Positions 1 through 16,397 of a DNA stretch of 64,000 nt are shown here, piece after piece (positions within the stretch are counted from its first letter, which is position 1; every line of letters begins with the position of its first letter). Source of the stretch: Kiritimatiellia bacterium (GTDB lineage Bacteria > Verrucomicrobiota > Kiritimatiellia > RFP12 > UBA1067); NCBI GenBank assembly GCA_017403825.1, contig JAFRDO010000027.1:1-64000 (forward strand). Direction: 5' to 3'. The notes below the pieces were generated by a model, which had not been told where the DNA came from, made no database searches, and saw nothing but the letters and a program-made list of their open reading frames with translations. Made by a program: the position numbers and the translations under genes.

Positions 1-156
1 CGGTTTTCCCCGTCCCGAGGGCAGGTTGCTCACGTGCTCCTCCCAATCCGCCACTCTCACCGGGGAATATTGCTATCCCCCGGATCCCGTCCGACTTGCA
101 TGCCTAATCCACGCTACCAGCGTTCGTTCTGAGCCAGAATCAAACTCTCAGAAAAA
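1..156 (-). rRNA. rrs: 16S ribosomal RNA, 5' end (partial)
   Basis: The reverse complement contains the universal bacterial 16S 5' block AGAGTTTGATTCTGGCTCAG (rc at 129-148), followed by AACGAACGCTGG and GGCATGCAAGTCG. The gene runs off the left edge, so only about 150 nt of the 5' domain are present. The mature end is set by analogy with other 16S genes, about 8 nt before AGAGTTTGAT, and is uncertain by a few bases. The early variable region is compatible with Verrucomicrobiota subdivision 5 (Kiritimatiellae), which is an inference. Confidence 0.96.
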
Positions 157-236
157 AAACTTCGAGCTAGTTGTAGAAGCCCCTCGCGGAGCTCCTTCAC
201 CTCTCACAAGCATCTACTGCTTTCTCAAGCACCGAT

Positions 237-250
237 TGTCAAAGATCAAC
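237..250 (-). promoter_or_regulatory. rRNA leader boxA-like antitermination site
   Basis: On the minus strand the leader reads GATCTTTGACAAT, close to the boxA consensus TGCTCTTTAACA that recruits Nus factors in rRNA leaders. It lies about 85 nt upstream of the 16S 5' end, a normal place for boxA. Confidence 0.6.
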
Positions 251-278
251 GCCCGCCTTTTCGCGGCGAACAGGGAAT

Positions 279-308
279 AGTATATCATAAAAATCACACT
301 GCGCGCAA
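279..308 (-). promoter_or_regulatory. rRNA operon promoter
   Basis: Minus strand: TTGCGC (rc at 303-308), an 18-nt spacer, then TATACT (rc at 279-284). An A/T-rich stretch (309-360) lies directly upstream and could act as an UP element. It sits about 130 nt before the 16S 5' end and downstream of the last gene of the glycan operon. Confidence 0.6.
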
Positions 309-412
309 GGGGGTTTTTGAAAAAAATTGAAAAAATTTTATAATTGCATATTATTTCACTCTTATTGCAGAATTTAGCAATATATGGATAAATCGCGGAG
401 GCCCACAATAGG

Positions 413-1588
413 TCAGATAACCTCACAAATTTCCGCACACTTCACAAGCATGCGCGGAATATGGTACGGGCCCTTGAAAATATTGCCCTTCGCGGGTTGC
501 GCTACGGTGCCGTCGCGGTGGAGATAGCCGAACCACTCCGGATAGTCCGGATCCTTCAGATGCGCCCATGCCCAGTCGATGGCAAGTCGCAACCGGTCAA
601 AGTAGCGCCTCTCGCCCGTAAGGCGACACGCCATGAGGCTTGCGATGATCGCCTCGCACTGCGGCCACCAGAACTTCATGTCCTGCTCGTAGCACTGCGG
701 AGGGAAGTTGCGGCAGTCGCGAAACGAAATGACGCCTCCACCGCCAACATCTTCATCCCATCCCCAGTCCCACGACCAGTCAAGGATCTGGAGAGCCTGC
801 GCAAGAAGCGCCTTGTCGCCCCTTGACTCCGCGACATCCATCAGGAACCAGCTCGTCTCGATGGCATGACCGGGGTTGATCGTGCGCCCTGCGCACGTGT
901 CGATGAATTCGCCGTTCGGCCCCACCGTCTCAAGGACGCACTTGAACTCCGGATGGACGAAGAACTTAATGAGGCGTCTGATGGATTCGTCGATCTGCTC
1001 GTCGAGAACCGGGTCGTCCGCGACCTGCTTCAGCACCATCGCCACGTTGATGAGTATCATCGTTAGGGAATGTCCCTGCGAAGCCATCGCCGGCTCGTAC
1101 TTCGGGGGCATCGCCGACGGATCGCCCATGAACGACAGAATGCGCCGGAACAGCGCAAGCGCACGTTCCGCGCACCCGCCGTCGCCGGACGCCTTCGCGT
1201 ACTCCGCGAGCGCCATCGCGGCGAAGCACTCTGAAAACACGTATCGGCGCATCCTGAGCGGCGTGCCGTCCGCCGCGACCTCAAAGTACATCTTCCCCCG
1301 CCCGTCGAAGCACGTGCGCTCGAAGAAGCCTATCGTAGACTTCGCCGCATCCAACCATTCGCTGTTCTTCTCTATATGATTATAGGCATATGAGAGAGCG
1401 TAAGCGAACCGCCCCTGGAACCATACGCTCTTGGTCGGATCCATCAAGGTGCCGTCGCGGTCAAGGCATGTATATACGCCGCCATGCTCGCGGTCCCACC
1501 CGTACTTCATCCAGAACGGAATGATGTTCCCAAGAAGCTCCTTCCGGCACTTCTCTCCGAACCTAGCAATATATTCTCTCTCCATCAT
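413..1588 (-). CDS. N-acylglucosamine 2-epimerase (AGE) family sugar isomerase
   Basis: A 391-residue protein of the (alpha/alpha)6-barrel AGE superfamily (N-acetylglucosamine, cellobiose and mannose 2-epimerases, about 390-410 aa). Family signatures are WFQGR near residue 57, NPGHAIETSWFLMD near 240 (catalytic His) and KFWWPQCEA near 307. No signal peptide, so it acts in the cytosol on a reducing sugar. It starts with two consecutive ATG codons behind GAGGAG; either could be used. It is the last gene of the operon, 32 bp after the sugar porter, which suggests it isomerises the sugar or disaccharide that porter brings in. The exact substrate cannot be told from sequence. Confidence 0.88.
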   Translation of the reverse strand: MMEREYIARFGEKCRKELLGNIIPFWMKYGWDREHGGVYTCLDRDGTLMDPTKSVWFQGRFAYALSYAYNHIEKNSEWLDAAKSTIGFFERTCFDGRGKMYFEVAADGTPLRMRRYVFSECFAAMALAEYAKASGDGGCAERALALFRRILSFMGDPSAMPPKYEPAMASQGHSLTMILINVAMVLKQVADDPVLDEQIDESIRRLIKFFVHPEFKCVLETVGPNGEFIDTCAGRTINPGHAIETSWFLMDVAESRGDKALLAQALQILDWSWDWGWDEDVGGGGVISFRDCRNFPPQCYEQDMKFWWPQCEAIIASLMACRLTGERRYFDRLRLAIDWAWAHLKDPDYPEWFGYLHRDGTVAQPAKGNIFKGPYHIPRMLVKCAEICEVI

Positions 1589-1620
1589 CCTACCTCTCCT
1601 CTACAAGCAACCCCCAACCC

Positions 1621-2850
1621 CTAATCACCAACCCCTATCATCTTCCCCTTCGTCTCCGGCATCAGGAAGATCGCCCATACCATCTCAAGAAGCATCATCG
1701 CAGCGAAGAACGCAAAGGCGTAGGTGCCGGTGTGCGCAACGGCCACCGGGAAAAGCCACGATACAAGCATGCACATAACCCAATGCACGGTGCCGCCGAA
1801 GCTCTGGCCCTTCGCCCGAACATCCGGCGGGAATATCTCTGATATGAACACCCAGATGACCGCGCTCGCCGAGAACGCGACGGAGGCTATGAACCCGTAC
1901 ACGCCGGCCAACGCAAGCAACGGCGTACAAGCGGCTCCAAGCGAAATTTGCCAGGCTACGAGCCCATGCATCGCCGCCATCGCCGCGCACCCTGCAATGA
2001 GCATCGGACGCCGCCCCACGCGGTCGATGAAGAAAAACGCCGCCACCGTGAAGACGAGGTTGACGACGCCTACGCCGACCGTGCCGGCGAGCGAGACGAG
2101 CTCGCTGCCCTCGCCGAAGATCATCCTAAAGATACGCGGCGCATAGTAGTTCACGGCATTGACGCCGGAAAGCTGGCTGAAGAACGCCACTGTGAAGCAC
2201 AAGAGGATCGGACGCAAGTTTCGCCGCACGAACAGCGGAGCCGTCGCCGTTACCCTCGCCTGATGCGGACTCTCCGGCACGCGCACGAGCGCCGCCAAAT
2301 ACAATAGCACAGGCAAGCACTCCACGCCAAGCATCGTCCTCCACACCACCGCCGATGACGCATGCAACCACCGCGCCACGCAGTAGTTGGAGACATACGA
2401 AACGACTATGCCCAAGACGATGCAGAACTGGTTCACCAAGACCAGCCGTCCGCGCTTCTCAGGCGGCGCGATCTCGGCAATGTACATGGGAACTGCGACC
2501 GACACGCCGCCGATGGCTATTCCGCCTACGAACCGCATCCAACCCAGCACCTGCGGACCGAGCGTCTCTCCGCCGGGCGTAAGTGCGCACCCCAATGCCG
2601 ACACGAGAAACAGCACGCCCATCCACACGAGCGTCGGCTTGCGTCCGAGACAGTCGCACATCCGCCCGGCCGCCAGCGCACCGAACACCGTGCCGACAAG
2701 CGCTCCTGCCACCACCAGCCCGTGCCAGAACGGCGCAAGCGCAAACTCCCTCTGTATCGCCTCCTCGCATCCGGAGATCACCCCGGAGTCGAAGCCGAAA
2801 AGCAACCCTCCGAGCGAAACGGCGCACGTGATCCAGTAGAGCGACGGCAT
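1621..2850 (-). CDS. MFS sugar porter (sugar:H+ symporter family)
   Basis: A 409-residue, twelve-helix transporter with sugar-porter signatures: GRKPT after helix 2, PESPHQ at the start of the central loop, GRRPML near residue 276 and PETKG at the C-terminus. It is slightly shorter than typical family members (450-490 aa). The start codon follows the stop of the preceding hydrolase directly, with AGGAG inside that gene's end, so translation is probably coupled. As the only transporter in this operon it probably imports the mono- or disaccharide released by the secreted enzymes upstream. Confidence 0.9.
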   Translation of the reverse strand: MPSLYWITCAVSLGGLLFGFDSGVISGCEEAIQREFALAPFWHGLVVAGALVGTVFGALAAGRMCDCLGRKPTLVWMGVLFLVSALGCALTPGGETLGPQVLGWMRFVGGIAIGGVSVAVPMYIAEIAPPEKRGRLVLVNQFCIVLGIVVSYVSNYCVARWLHASSAVVWRTMLGVECLPVLLYLAALVRVPESPHQARVTATAPLFVRRNLRPILLCFTVAFFSQLSGVNAVNYYAPRIFRMIFGEGSELVSLAGTVGVGVVNLVFTVAAFFFIDRVGRRPMLIAGCAAMAAMHGLVAWQISLGAACTPLLALAGVYGFIASVAFSASAVIWVFISEIFPPDVRAKGQSFGGTVHWVMCMLVSWLFPVAVAHTGTYAFAFFAAMMLLEMVWAIFLMPETKGKMIGVGD

Positions 2851-3618
2851 CTATCGGTCTCCTACCCTTGCCTTTACGACAAGGGCGCAGTGGTCGGTCG
2901 CCTCGGGCGCAGCGATCACGTTGCGGGAAATGACCTCCACCCTGTCAGCGTGCTTCGTATCGACCATGATGTAGTCTATGCAGCAGTTCGGCGCGTTCGC
3001 CGGGAACGTGTTCTGCGCAACGTCGGAAAGGATCGTGAACCCCTTCTTGAGTATGGTTATGGCCTTCGTGTCCGGCTTCGAGTTGAGATCGCCCGCGAGG
3101 AACACCGGCTTGTCGCGGTCGGCAAGGTTCAGCCTTACGATGTCCGCGGCGATGTCGCAGAGATGGTCCACGAGCGGAAAATGCGAGCAGGCCACGAAAT
3201 AGTCCCGGAACTCCAGGATCTCCACACACCGCGTATGCGCTGAGCCCGGCATTAGGATCTTCGAGACGGCAAGCGGCTTCTCCTTAGAGAGAATCGCGAG
3301 CCCGTAGTCGCCGTCCTTCTCCGGCGTCTTCTTGACGAATGTGCCGTGCATGCCGCAGAGCCGCGCCAGCTCCGCCGTCTGGTCGACGTGCCCGGCGCGG
3401 AGGCTGCAGCGGTCGATCTCCTGGATCGCCACCCAGTCCGGATCGACGGAGCGTATGACCGCCGCGCACTGCGGCAGATGTCCAAGACCGCCCTCCGGCA
3501 GACTGAACGGATCGTTGAGCCCGCAGCCCATCCGGACGTTGAAGCTCATCATCGTGACTTCGCCGCCGACGATCTCCGCCGCCGCAAAAGCCAGGACCGC
3601 AACCAACAGACTTCTCAT
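2851..3618 (-). CDS. Secreted endonuclease/exonuclease/phosphatase-family hydrolase
   Basis: A 255-residue protein with a short N-terminal signal peptide (MRSLLVAVLAFAAAEIVGG) and the EEP fold signatures: SFNVR (metal/phosphate Asn), AIQEID (catalytic Glu), AGDLNSK (Asp/Asn), IDYIMVD and ATDHCALV (catalytic His). The family cleaves phosphodiesters or phosphomonoesters in DNA, inositol phosphates or sphingomyelin. In this operon it may remove a phosphate substituent from a glycan, but that is a guess. The ATG at 3618 is chosen because AAGGAG precedes it and the signal peptide begins there. Confidence 0.85.
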   Translation of the reverse strand: MRSLLVAVLAFAAAEIVGGEVTMMSFNVRMGCGLNDPFSLPEGGLGHLPQCAAVIRSVDPDWVAIQEIDRCSLRAGHVDQTAELARLCGMHGTFVKKTPEKDGDYGLAILSKEKPLAVSKILMPGSAHTRCVEILEFRDYFVACSHFPLVDHLCDIAADIVRLNLADRDKPVFLAGDLNSKPDTKAITILKKGFTILSDVAQNTFPANAPNCCIDYIMVDTKHADRVEVISRNVIAAPEATDHCALVVKARVGDR

Positions 3619-3641
3619 TGTAGTTTCTCCTTGTTTTTCTT

Positions 3642-11691
<8,050 letters not shown>

Positions 11692-11695
11692 GATA

Positions 11696-13255
11696 TTACC
11701 TTTCTGGCCTTGCCCGCATGCGGGCGCGCTTGGCGATCTCGTCCCAGGAATCTTCGCTGCTCCAGAACAGCTCCGCCTGGCAGAGCGTCGCAAAACCGTA
11801 CGGCGGATTGTACTCCGCCACGGCATTGAACTCCTTGGGCGCGTGTCCTCCGGCGCGGACATGCCGGACAAAGTCATAGGCCATCTTCCCGTTCAGGATC
11901 CAGTCTTCGTCGAACGACGCATAGCGCGGCACAGTAACGGAGCGGTCGCGCTCCAGAAGCCGTTCCCCCGCACAGCCGAGCATGAACGGTCCGGCAGGGC
12001 GCACATAGTTCCGCCAGTCCATTCGTAGTTGTGCCTTCCACGCAAGCCCGACGGACGGATTGAGCGCAAGAATCTGGTCGCAGAACGCAACGTCCGGCGG
12101 CTCGACCTTGCCGTCCGTCTCCCAGAACGGAAAACCGCCGCAGTTCTCCCAGAGAATCTCAAGCGAGGGATCGACCTTGGCGATCGCCTCCGCCGCGCCT
12201 TCGCGCTTCATCGAGTTGGAGTGCAGCCCGAAGACGATCTCCGTGCCGGGAGACTCGGCGCGTATCCGCTTGGCGACAGCGTTGACAAGTTCCGTCACGG
12301 CCTCGGGGATCGACCGCCCGCCGATATTCTTCTTGTTCGTCTCGGTGAAGCTCTGGAAATAGATGCCGTCGCCGCCCATCGGCTTCCAGCGGCTGCGCCA
12401 GTCGGACACGATCTCGTCGGCAAGTTTTTCGAAATCAAGCCCTTCCGCGTCCTTGCCGCTCAGCGTCCAGCCCCACGAGAACCCCCAAAACACCTTCACG
12501 CCCCAGCTGTGCGCGCACTCGATGACATCGCGGGCGTTCACCACCAACTGATCGTTCCAGAGAATCGCCCGGTTGAACCGCGCCCGCGACAACGCGCGGA
12601 ACGTCTCGCGGTAGTCGTCGATAACATGCCCCCATGAGAATATGCTGCGGACCGGAGTCTGCGGCTGGCGGCGGCATTCGCATTCCGGTATCTTCTCCGC
12701 GCGGAAGAACATCCCGGCATATCGTCCGTGCTGTGACGAAACCTTGCTCTCCAGCGCGGGCGCAACCACATCGAGGAAATCGAACGTCGCCCACAGCACG
12801 GCTTCAGGGCTGTCGCCCGCGACAAGCACGATGTTACGTCCCTTCTCATTGAAAGTCCTGATCAGGTATCCGCCGTCCGGCACGGACGCATCCTTCAGGA
12901 ATCCGCGCAACGTCGCATTCTCGGACGGGACGCCGACGACGATGATGTCGCGTTTCCCCTTCACAGGCTCGCCGCCGTCCTTTTCGAGCGGCAGAACCAT
13001 CGCCGTTGCGATATGCCCTTCGCGCAGGAAGTACGGACCCAGCCGTTCCGTCAACGTCTCAAGCGCGCGCCCCTGCGGCCCCTCCGCCGAAGAATACACC
13101 ACCTTCCACGTGCCGCCGCGCATCTCGCTCGGCTTCACGCCGTCAAACACCGCCGATGCCTCGTTGACCTGGGCGTCGTCGACATTCGCCGCAAAGACGG
13201 CAGCGGCGCAAACCATCGCCGCCACCATAGCAGATGTGCGCATTTTCTTTCCCAT
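11696..13255 (-). CDS. Secreted glycosidase-like protein, tandem paralogue B
   Basis: A 519-residue protein with a signal peptide and the same order of motifs as its downstream neighbour: GPQGRALETLTERLG, RNIVLVAGDSPEAVLWATFDF, VRSIFSWGHVIDDYRETFR, ILWNDQLVVN, GGDGIYFQSFTE, LEILWENCGGFPF, and a shared WSSEDSWDEI-type end. The pair is a tandem duplication that has diverged widely but kept every core motif, which suggests two related substrates or two steps. Likely periplasmic, with a GH67/GH20-like N-domain and a TIM barrel. The start is MGKKM or the Met four residues later. No named family is assigned. Confidence 0.75.
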   Translation of the reverse strand: MGKKMRTSAMVAAMVCAAAVFAANVDDAQVNEASAVFDGVKPSEMRGGTWKVVYSSAEGPQGRALETLTERLGPYFLREGHIATAMVLPLEKDGGEPVKGKRDIIVVGVPSENATLRGFLKDASVPDGGYLIRTFNEKGRNIVLVAGDSPEAVLWATFDFLDVVAPALESKVSSQHGRYAGMFFRAEKIPECECRRQPQTPVRSIFSWGHVIDDYRETFRALSRARFNRAILWNDQLVVNARDVIECAHSWGVKVFWGFSWGWTLSGKDAEGLDFEKLADEIVSDWRSRWKPMGGDGIYFQSFTETNKKNIGGRSIPEAVTELVNAVAKRIRAESPGTEIVFGLHSNSMKREGAAEAIAKVDPSLEILWENCGGFPFWETDGKVEPPDVAFCDQILALNPSVGLAWKAQLRMDWRNYVRPAGPFMLGCAGERLLERDRSVTVPRYASFDEDWILNGKMAYDFVRHVRAGGHAPKEFNAVAEYNPPYGFATLCQAELFWSSEDSWDEIAKRARMRARPER

Positions 13256-13304
13256 GACTTACATTCTCCTTCTCCGAATGCTCCAAACAGGCTTCTCTGC
13301 ATCC

Positions 13305-16300
13305 TCACCGTAACAGGAAAAGGTACGAAGAATGCAGTGACGCTTCAAATGAAAAGCTGTCGGCGTTCCGCGCAACGATCCGCTTGCCGAACACGTCTAC
13401 GACCGTCGCCGGACGCGGCAGCCGGATCGTCTTGGTCCCCGCCGAGCGGGCGTGCAGAGTTACAAGCGAATCGTTCGCCTCGATGGGATCGTCCGAATCG
13501 CAATAGACATGCACGCCCGACTGCCGCACGACTTCCCTTATGAACTTCTGATCCATCTGCCATCCGCCGAAGAACCAGTTCTGCGACCGCCCTAGATTGA
13601 TTTTGACAAGTCCCGGCTTTCCGTTTTGGTAAACGCCAATCGGCTCGCCAGGCACAACCGGACTGAACATCGGCCGCACTCTGCAGCCCGGCGTTCCCAT
13701 GAACCGGCCGTCCTCCTTCATCATGACGCCCGCCATGACCGGCTCGTCAATCTCGGCGAACCTGATCCCCGTCAGCTCGCGCATGGCCTGCACGTTGTTG
13801 CCGTCAAGATAGCCTGGCGCATAGAGCCACAGCATTGACGCGCCGCGTTCGCGCAGGCGTTTCACGGCCTTGACCGTGGCTTCGTCGCAGCGGAACAGGT
13901 TGAGAAACACATAGAGGCGATAGTTCCCAGGACGGTTCTTCAGGTCCTCCGCCAAGATATAATCAACCGGCGCGCCGCAGCGCGAAAAGCGCGAATGCAT
14001 GAGGCCGAACACCTCCCCGTGGAACACCGCCGCCTCGCTCTCCTTCACTTCCGCCACGCCATCCTTGTCGTAGAGCTGAAACTTCTCGCCAGTCGGCACG
14101 TTGCACTCTATCGCAGGCAATGCGGTCACCGAACGCTCACTCGCGACAATCGCCACCTCGGCGTTGCGCGACACCTTGCGGCTACAGCAGAACTCCATGA
14201 CCTTTCGCAACCCTCTGCCGACTTCGGCACATTCCGCCCCCTCGAAGTCGAACCCGTCGGAAATGGCGTAGAAATACGGAACCGTGTTGCGGCAGAGCTG
14301 TATCGCCCCGTTGCGGATCAGGATCGACTTCGTCATCTCCGGCGTGAGCGCCTGGCAGCAGGACGGCACGTAACGCGACGGCTTTCGGTTGTGCGTGCGA
14401 GTGTCGTCCTCTATCACCGGCAGTATCCCTGCGGCCGCCATCGACGCGAACGCCTTCATGTCCGTGCACGTGTCGCCAAAGTTGCGAAAGCGGAAATAAC
14501 CCTGCGGCGACGTCAGGAAATCCACACGCCCGCCGTTGTTGTCGAGAATCTCCTGCAGTGCGAAATGCGCCTGGAACTGATGGTATCCGCACCAGTTCAT
14601 GTTGTGCGTATATCCATAGTACGTGCCGACGATCTTGGTGCGCCCAAGCTCGCGCAACACGCTCTTGGCGTGTCCGCACAGCTCCAGGATGTCCCGTGCG
14701 ATGATCCACGAATCGAAATCCTTGTAGGCTATCGCGTTCGCATGGAGTTTCTGGTCCCAGAGAATCGAGTTCGCCGCGTCCAGCGCATTGCGCTCGGCGA
14801 CGGACGGCACGTGCGGGTTGGCGATTTCGGGATGGCGCTCTGCGACATACTGCGCGTAGGCGCGTTTGCCGGGCTCGGAGAAGTCCTTGGCGCGGTCAAG
14901 GGCCTTCGGACTCCATCCTATCCATTCAGTGAACTGTCCGGAATTGACGCGGTAGCCGATCACGCGGTTGGCGTATGGCGACGCCTCGACATGCCGGATC
15001 GCCTTTTCGACCATCTCCTTCAGCTCGGCCATGGCCACCTTGGACGAATAGCTCCAGCTGAACCGGCCGTTGGAATACACTTCTCCCTTATCGTCCTTGG
15101 ACATCTCGCCGGGGAACTTCGTCGCGAAGTCGGACGGCGGATAGACGGTCAGGTCCCAGATGAAGTAGGCCCCCGGGCAGTCGCGCCGATAGCGCTCCGC
15201 CATCTCGTCGAGATGCACGAAGTCGTATTTGCCAAGCTGCGGATGCCAGGCAAGGTGAAAATTCTGGACCGTCACAACGGTCAACGGCATTTCGCCGTGC
15301 TTCACCGTAAGGTCGGGGCGAATGCGGGGCGGAACCGCGCCCCAGAGAACAGGAATCGGCTTGCCGTCCAACGTCAGGCAGAGCCGCCCGTTAGTCTTCT
15401 TCATCTCAGCCTTAAGCGGATGCTCGTACCCCGGAATCGAATCGAGCGCCTTCAGTTCGACCGTGCCGTCCATGCGCCCTTCCTTGCACCAGATGGCATT
15501 CGAGCCGAGCGCCAGCCGATAGGTGCCGGACGGGAAATACATCGGCACCTCGAACGGGACGGAGAGCCGCCACTTGCCGCCGTCAAGAGCCGTCACGTTC
15601 TGCGGGCCAAGGCCAATCTCGTCCGACCAGATGTCGCGCTTGCCGCCGTTGTTCATGCTGACACGTACGGAAAACTCGCCCTGCGGCGGCGTTCCGGCAA
15701 AGTCGTAGACAAAATAAATCTTCGCTCCGGCGTCTACGCCGATTCCGCGCGGCCCCTCGCTCAGCACTTTCTGGGGATTGGCGTAGTCGATGTATGCGAG
15801 CCTCGAGTATCTCGAGTCGTTCGGCGGCGGACGGGAAAGCCGCACGCCGCTCCAGCTCTCTCCATCGGACGAAGACTCGAACTGCACGTCGGAAGAGATC
15901 CGGTCGAACGAGCCGTCCTCATAGCGCACGAAGATTTCACATACAATGCCTCCAGGCGCCGAGCCGGCAGTGGTGTAGTCCGCCTCAAAAACGTTCTCGC
16001 CGTCCTTGACCGCCGGCAGGGCATTGGCTGAATAGGCAGTGTCGCGCGATGCGGGGTCGTCGGTGCAGCGCGACGCTATTAGGCGTTTGCCGTTCAGGTT
16101 GAACGTGTAGAAGAAAACGCCCATGCCCTGAACATACGCCTCGACCGGCTTTGCCCGCACCGTGAACTTCCGCCGAAGCAGATACTTCGTGTTCGGCTTG
16201 CCACCCTGATCGGCACTGGCCGTCACGAACTGCCCCTTGAAATACGGGCCTTTCATGACACTGGCAGGATCGGCGTCGTAATCGTATGCCTGCGGTTTTA

Positions 16301-16388
16301 CCGCCGGCCAAGGCGGCGAATCAAGCACCGAAGCTGCCGTCGCCACATGCGCCAGCAGACAGGACAATGCTATAACTGACAACCGCAT
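13305..16388 (-). CDS. Large secreted TIM-barrel glycosidase, GH42-like architecture
   Basis: A 1027-residue protein with a signal peptide, an N-terminal beta-rich region (1-330), a TIM barrel (about 340-690) and a C-terminal part (about 740-950) like the trimerisation domain of GH42 beta-galactosidases (VDYILAEDLKN, LYVFLNLFRCDEATVKAVKRLRERGASMLWLY in outline). In the barrel, VIGYRVNSGQFTEWIGW places an acidic residue at the end of a beta-strand as a possible acid/base. A GH-A clan exoglycosidase is the best reading; the family number cannot be told. The ATG follows GAGG by 8 nt and the previous stop by 9 bp. It ends YLFLLR, which lacks the Gly of the giant-protein tails. Confidence 0.72.
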   Translation of the reverse strand: MRLSVIALSCLLAHVATAASVLDSPPWPAVKPQAYDYDADPASVMKGPYFKGQFVTASADQGGKPNTKYLLRRKFTVRAKPVEAYVQGMGVFFYTFNLNGKRLIASRCTDDPASRDTAYSANALPAVKDGENVFEADYTTAGSAPGGIVCEIFVRYEDGSFDRISSDVQFESSSDGESWSGVRLSRPPPNDSRYSRLAYIDYANPQKVLSEGPRGIGVDAGAKIYFVYDFAGTPPQGEFSVRVSMNNGGKRDIWSDEIGLGPQNVTALDGGKWRLSVPFEVPMYFPSGTYRLALGSNAIWCKEGRMDGTVELKALDSIPGYEHPLKAEMKKTNGRLCLTLDGKPIPVLWGAVPPRIRPDLTVKHGEMPLTVVTVQNFHLAWHPQLGKYDFVHLDEMAERYRRDCPGAYFIWDLTVYPPSDFATKFPGEMSKDDKGEVYSNGRFSWSYSSKVAMAELKEMVEKAIRHVEASPYANRVIGYRVNSGQFTEWIGWSPKALDRAKDFSEPGKRAYAQYVAERHPEIANPHVPSVAERNALDAANSILWDQKLHANAIAYKDFDSWIIARDILELCGHAKSVLRELGRTKIVGTYYGYTHNMNWCGYHQFQAHFALQEILDNNGGRVDFLTSPQGYFRFRNFGDTCTDMKAFASMAAAGILPVIEDDTRTHNRKPSRYVPSCCQALTPEMTKSILIRNGAIQLCRNTVPYFYAISDGFDFEGAECAEVGRGLRKVMEFCCSRKVSRNAEVAIVASERSVTALPAIECNVPTGEKFQLYDKDGVAEVKESEAAVFHGEVFGLMHSRFSRCGAPVDYILAEDLKNRPGNYRLYVFLNLFRCDEATVKAVKRLRERGASMLWLYAPGYLDGNNVQAMRELTGIRFAEIDEPVMAGVMMKEDGRFMGTPGCRVRPMFSPVVPGEPIGVYQNGKPGLVKINLGRSQNWFFGGWQMDQKFIREVVRQSGVHVYCDSDDPIEANDSLVTLHARSAGTKTIRLPRPATVVDVFGKRIVARNADSFSFEASLHSSYLFLLR

Positions 16389-16397
16389 ATGCTTGCC

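Noticed and set aside
13995..16031. 678-codon open frame on the plus strand opposite the GH42-like gene
   Set aside because: It is the antisense shadow of a GC-rich gene; its protein is Arg/His-rich without domain pattern, and the minus-strand gene has a signal peptide, ribosome site and fold motifs.
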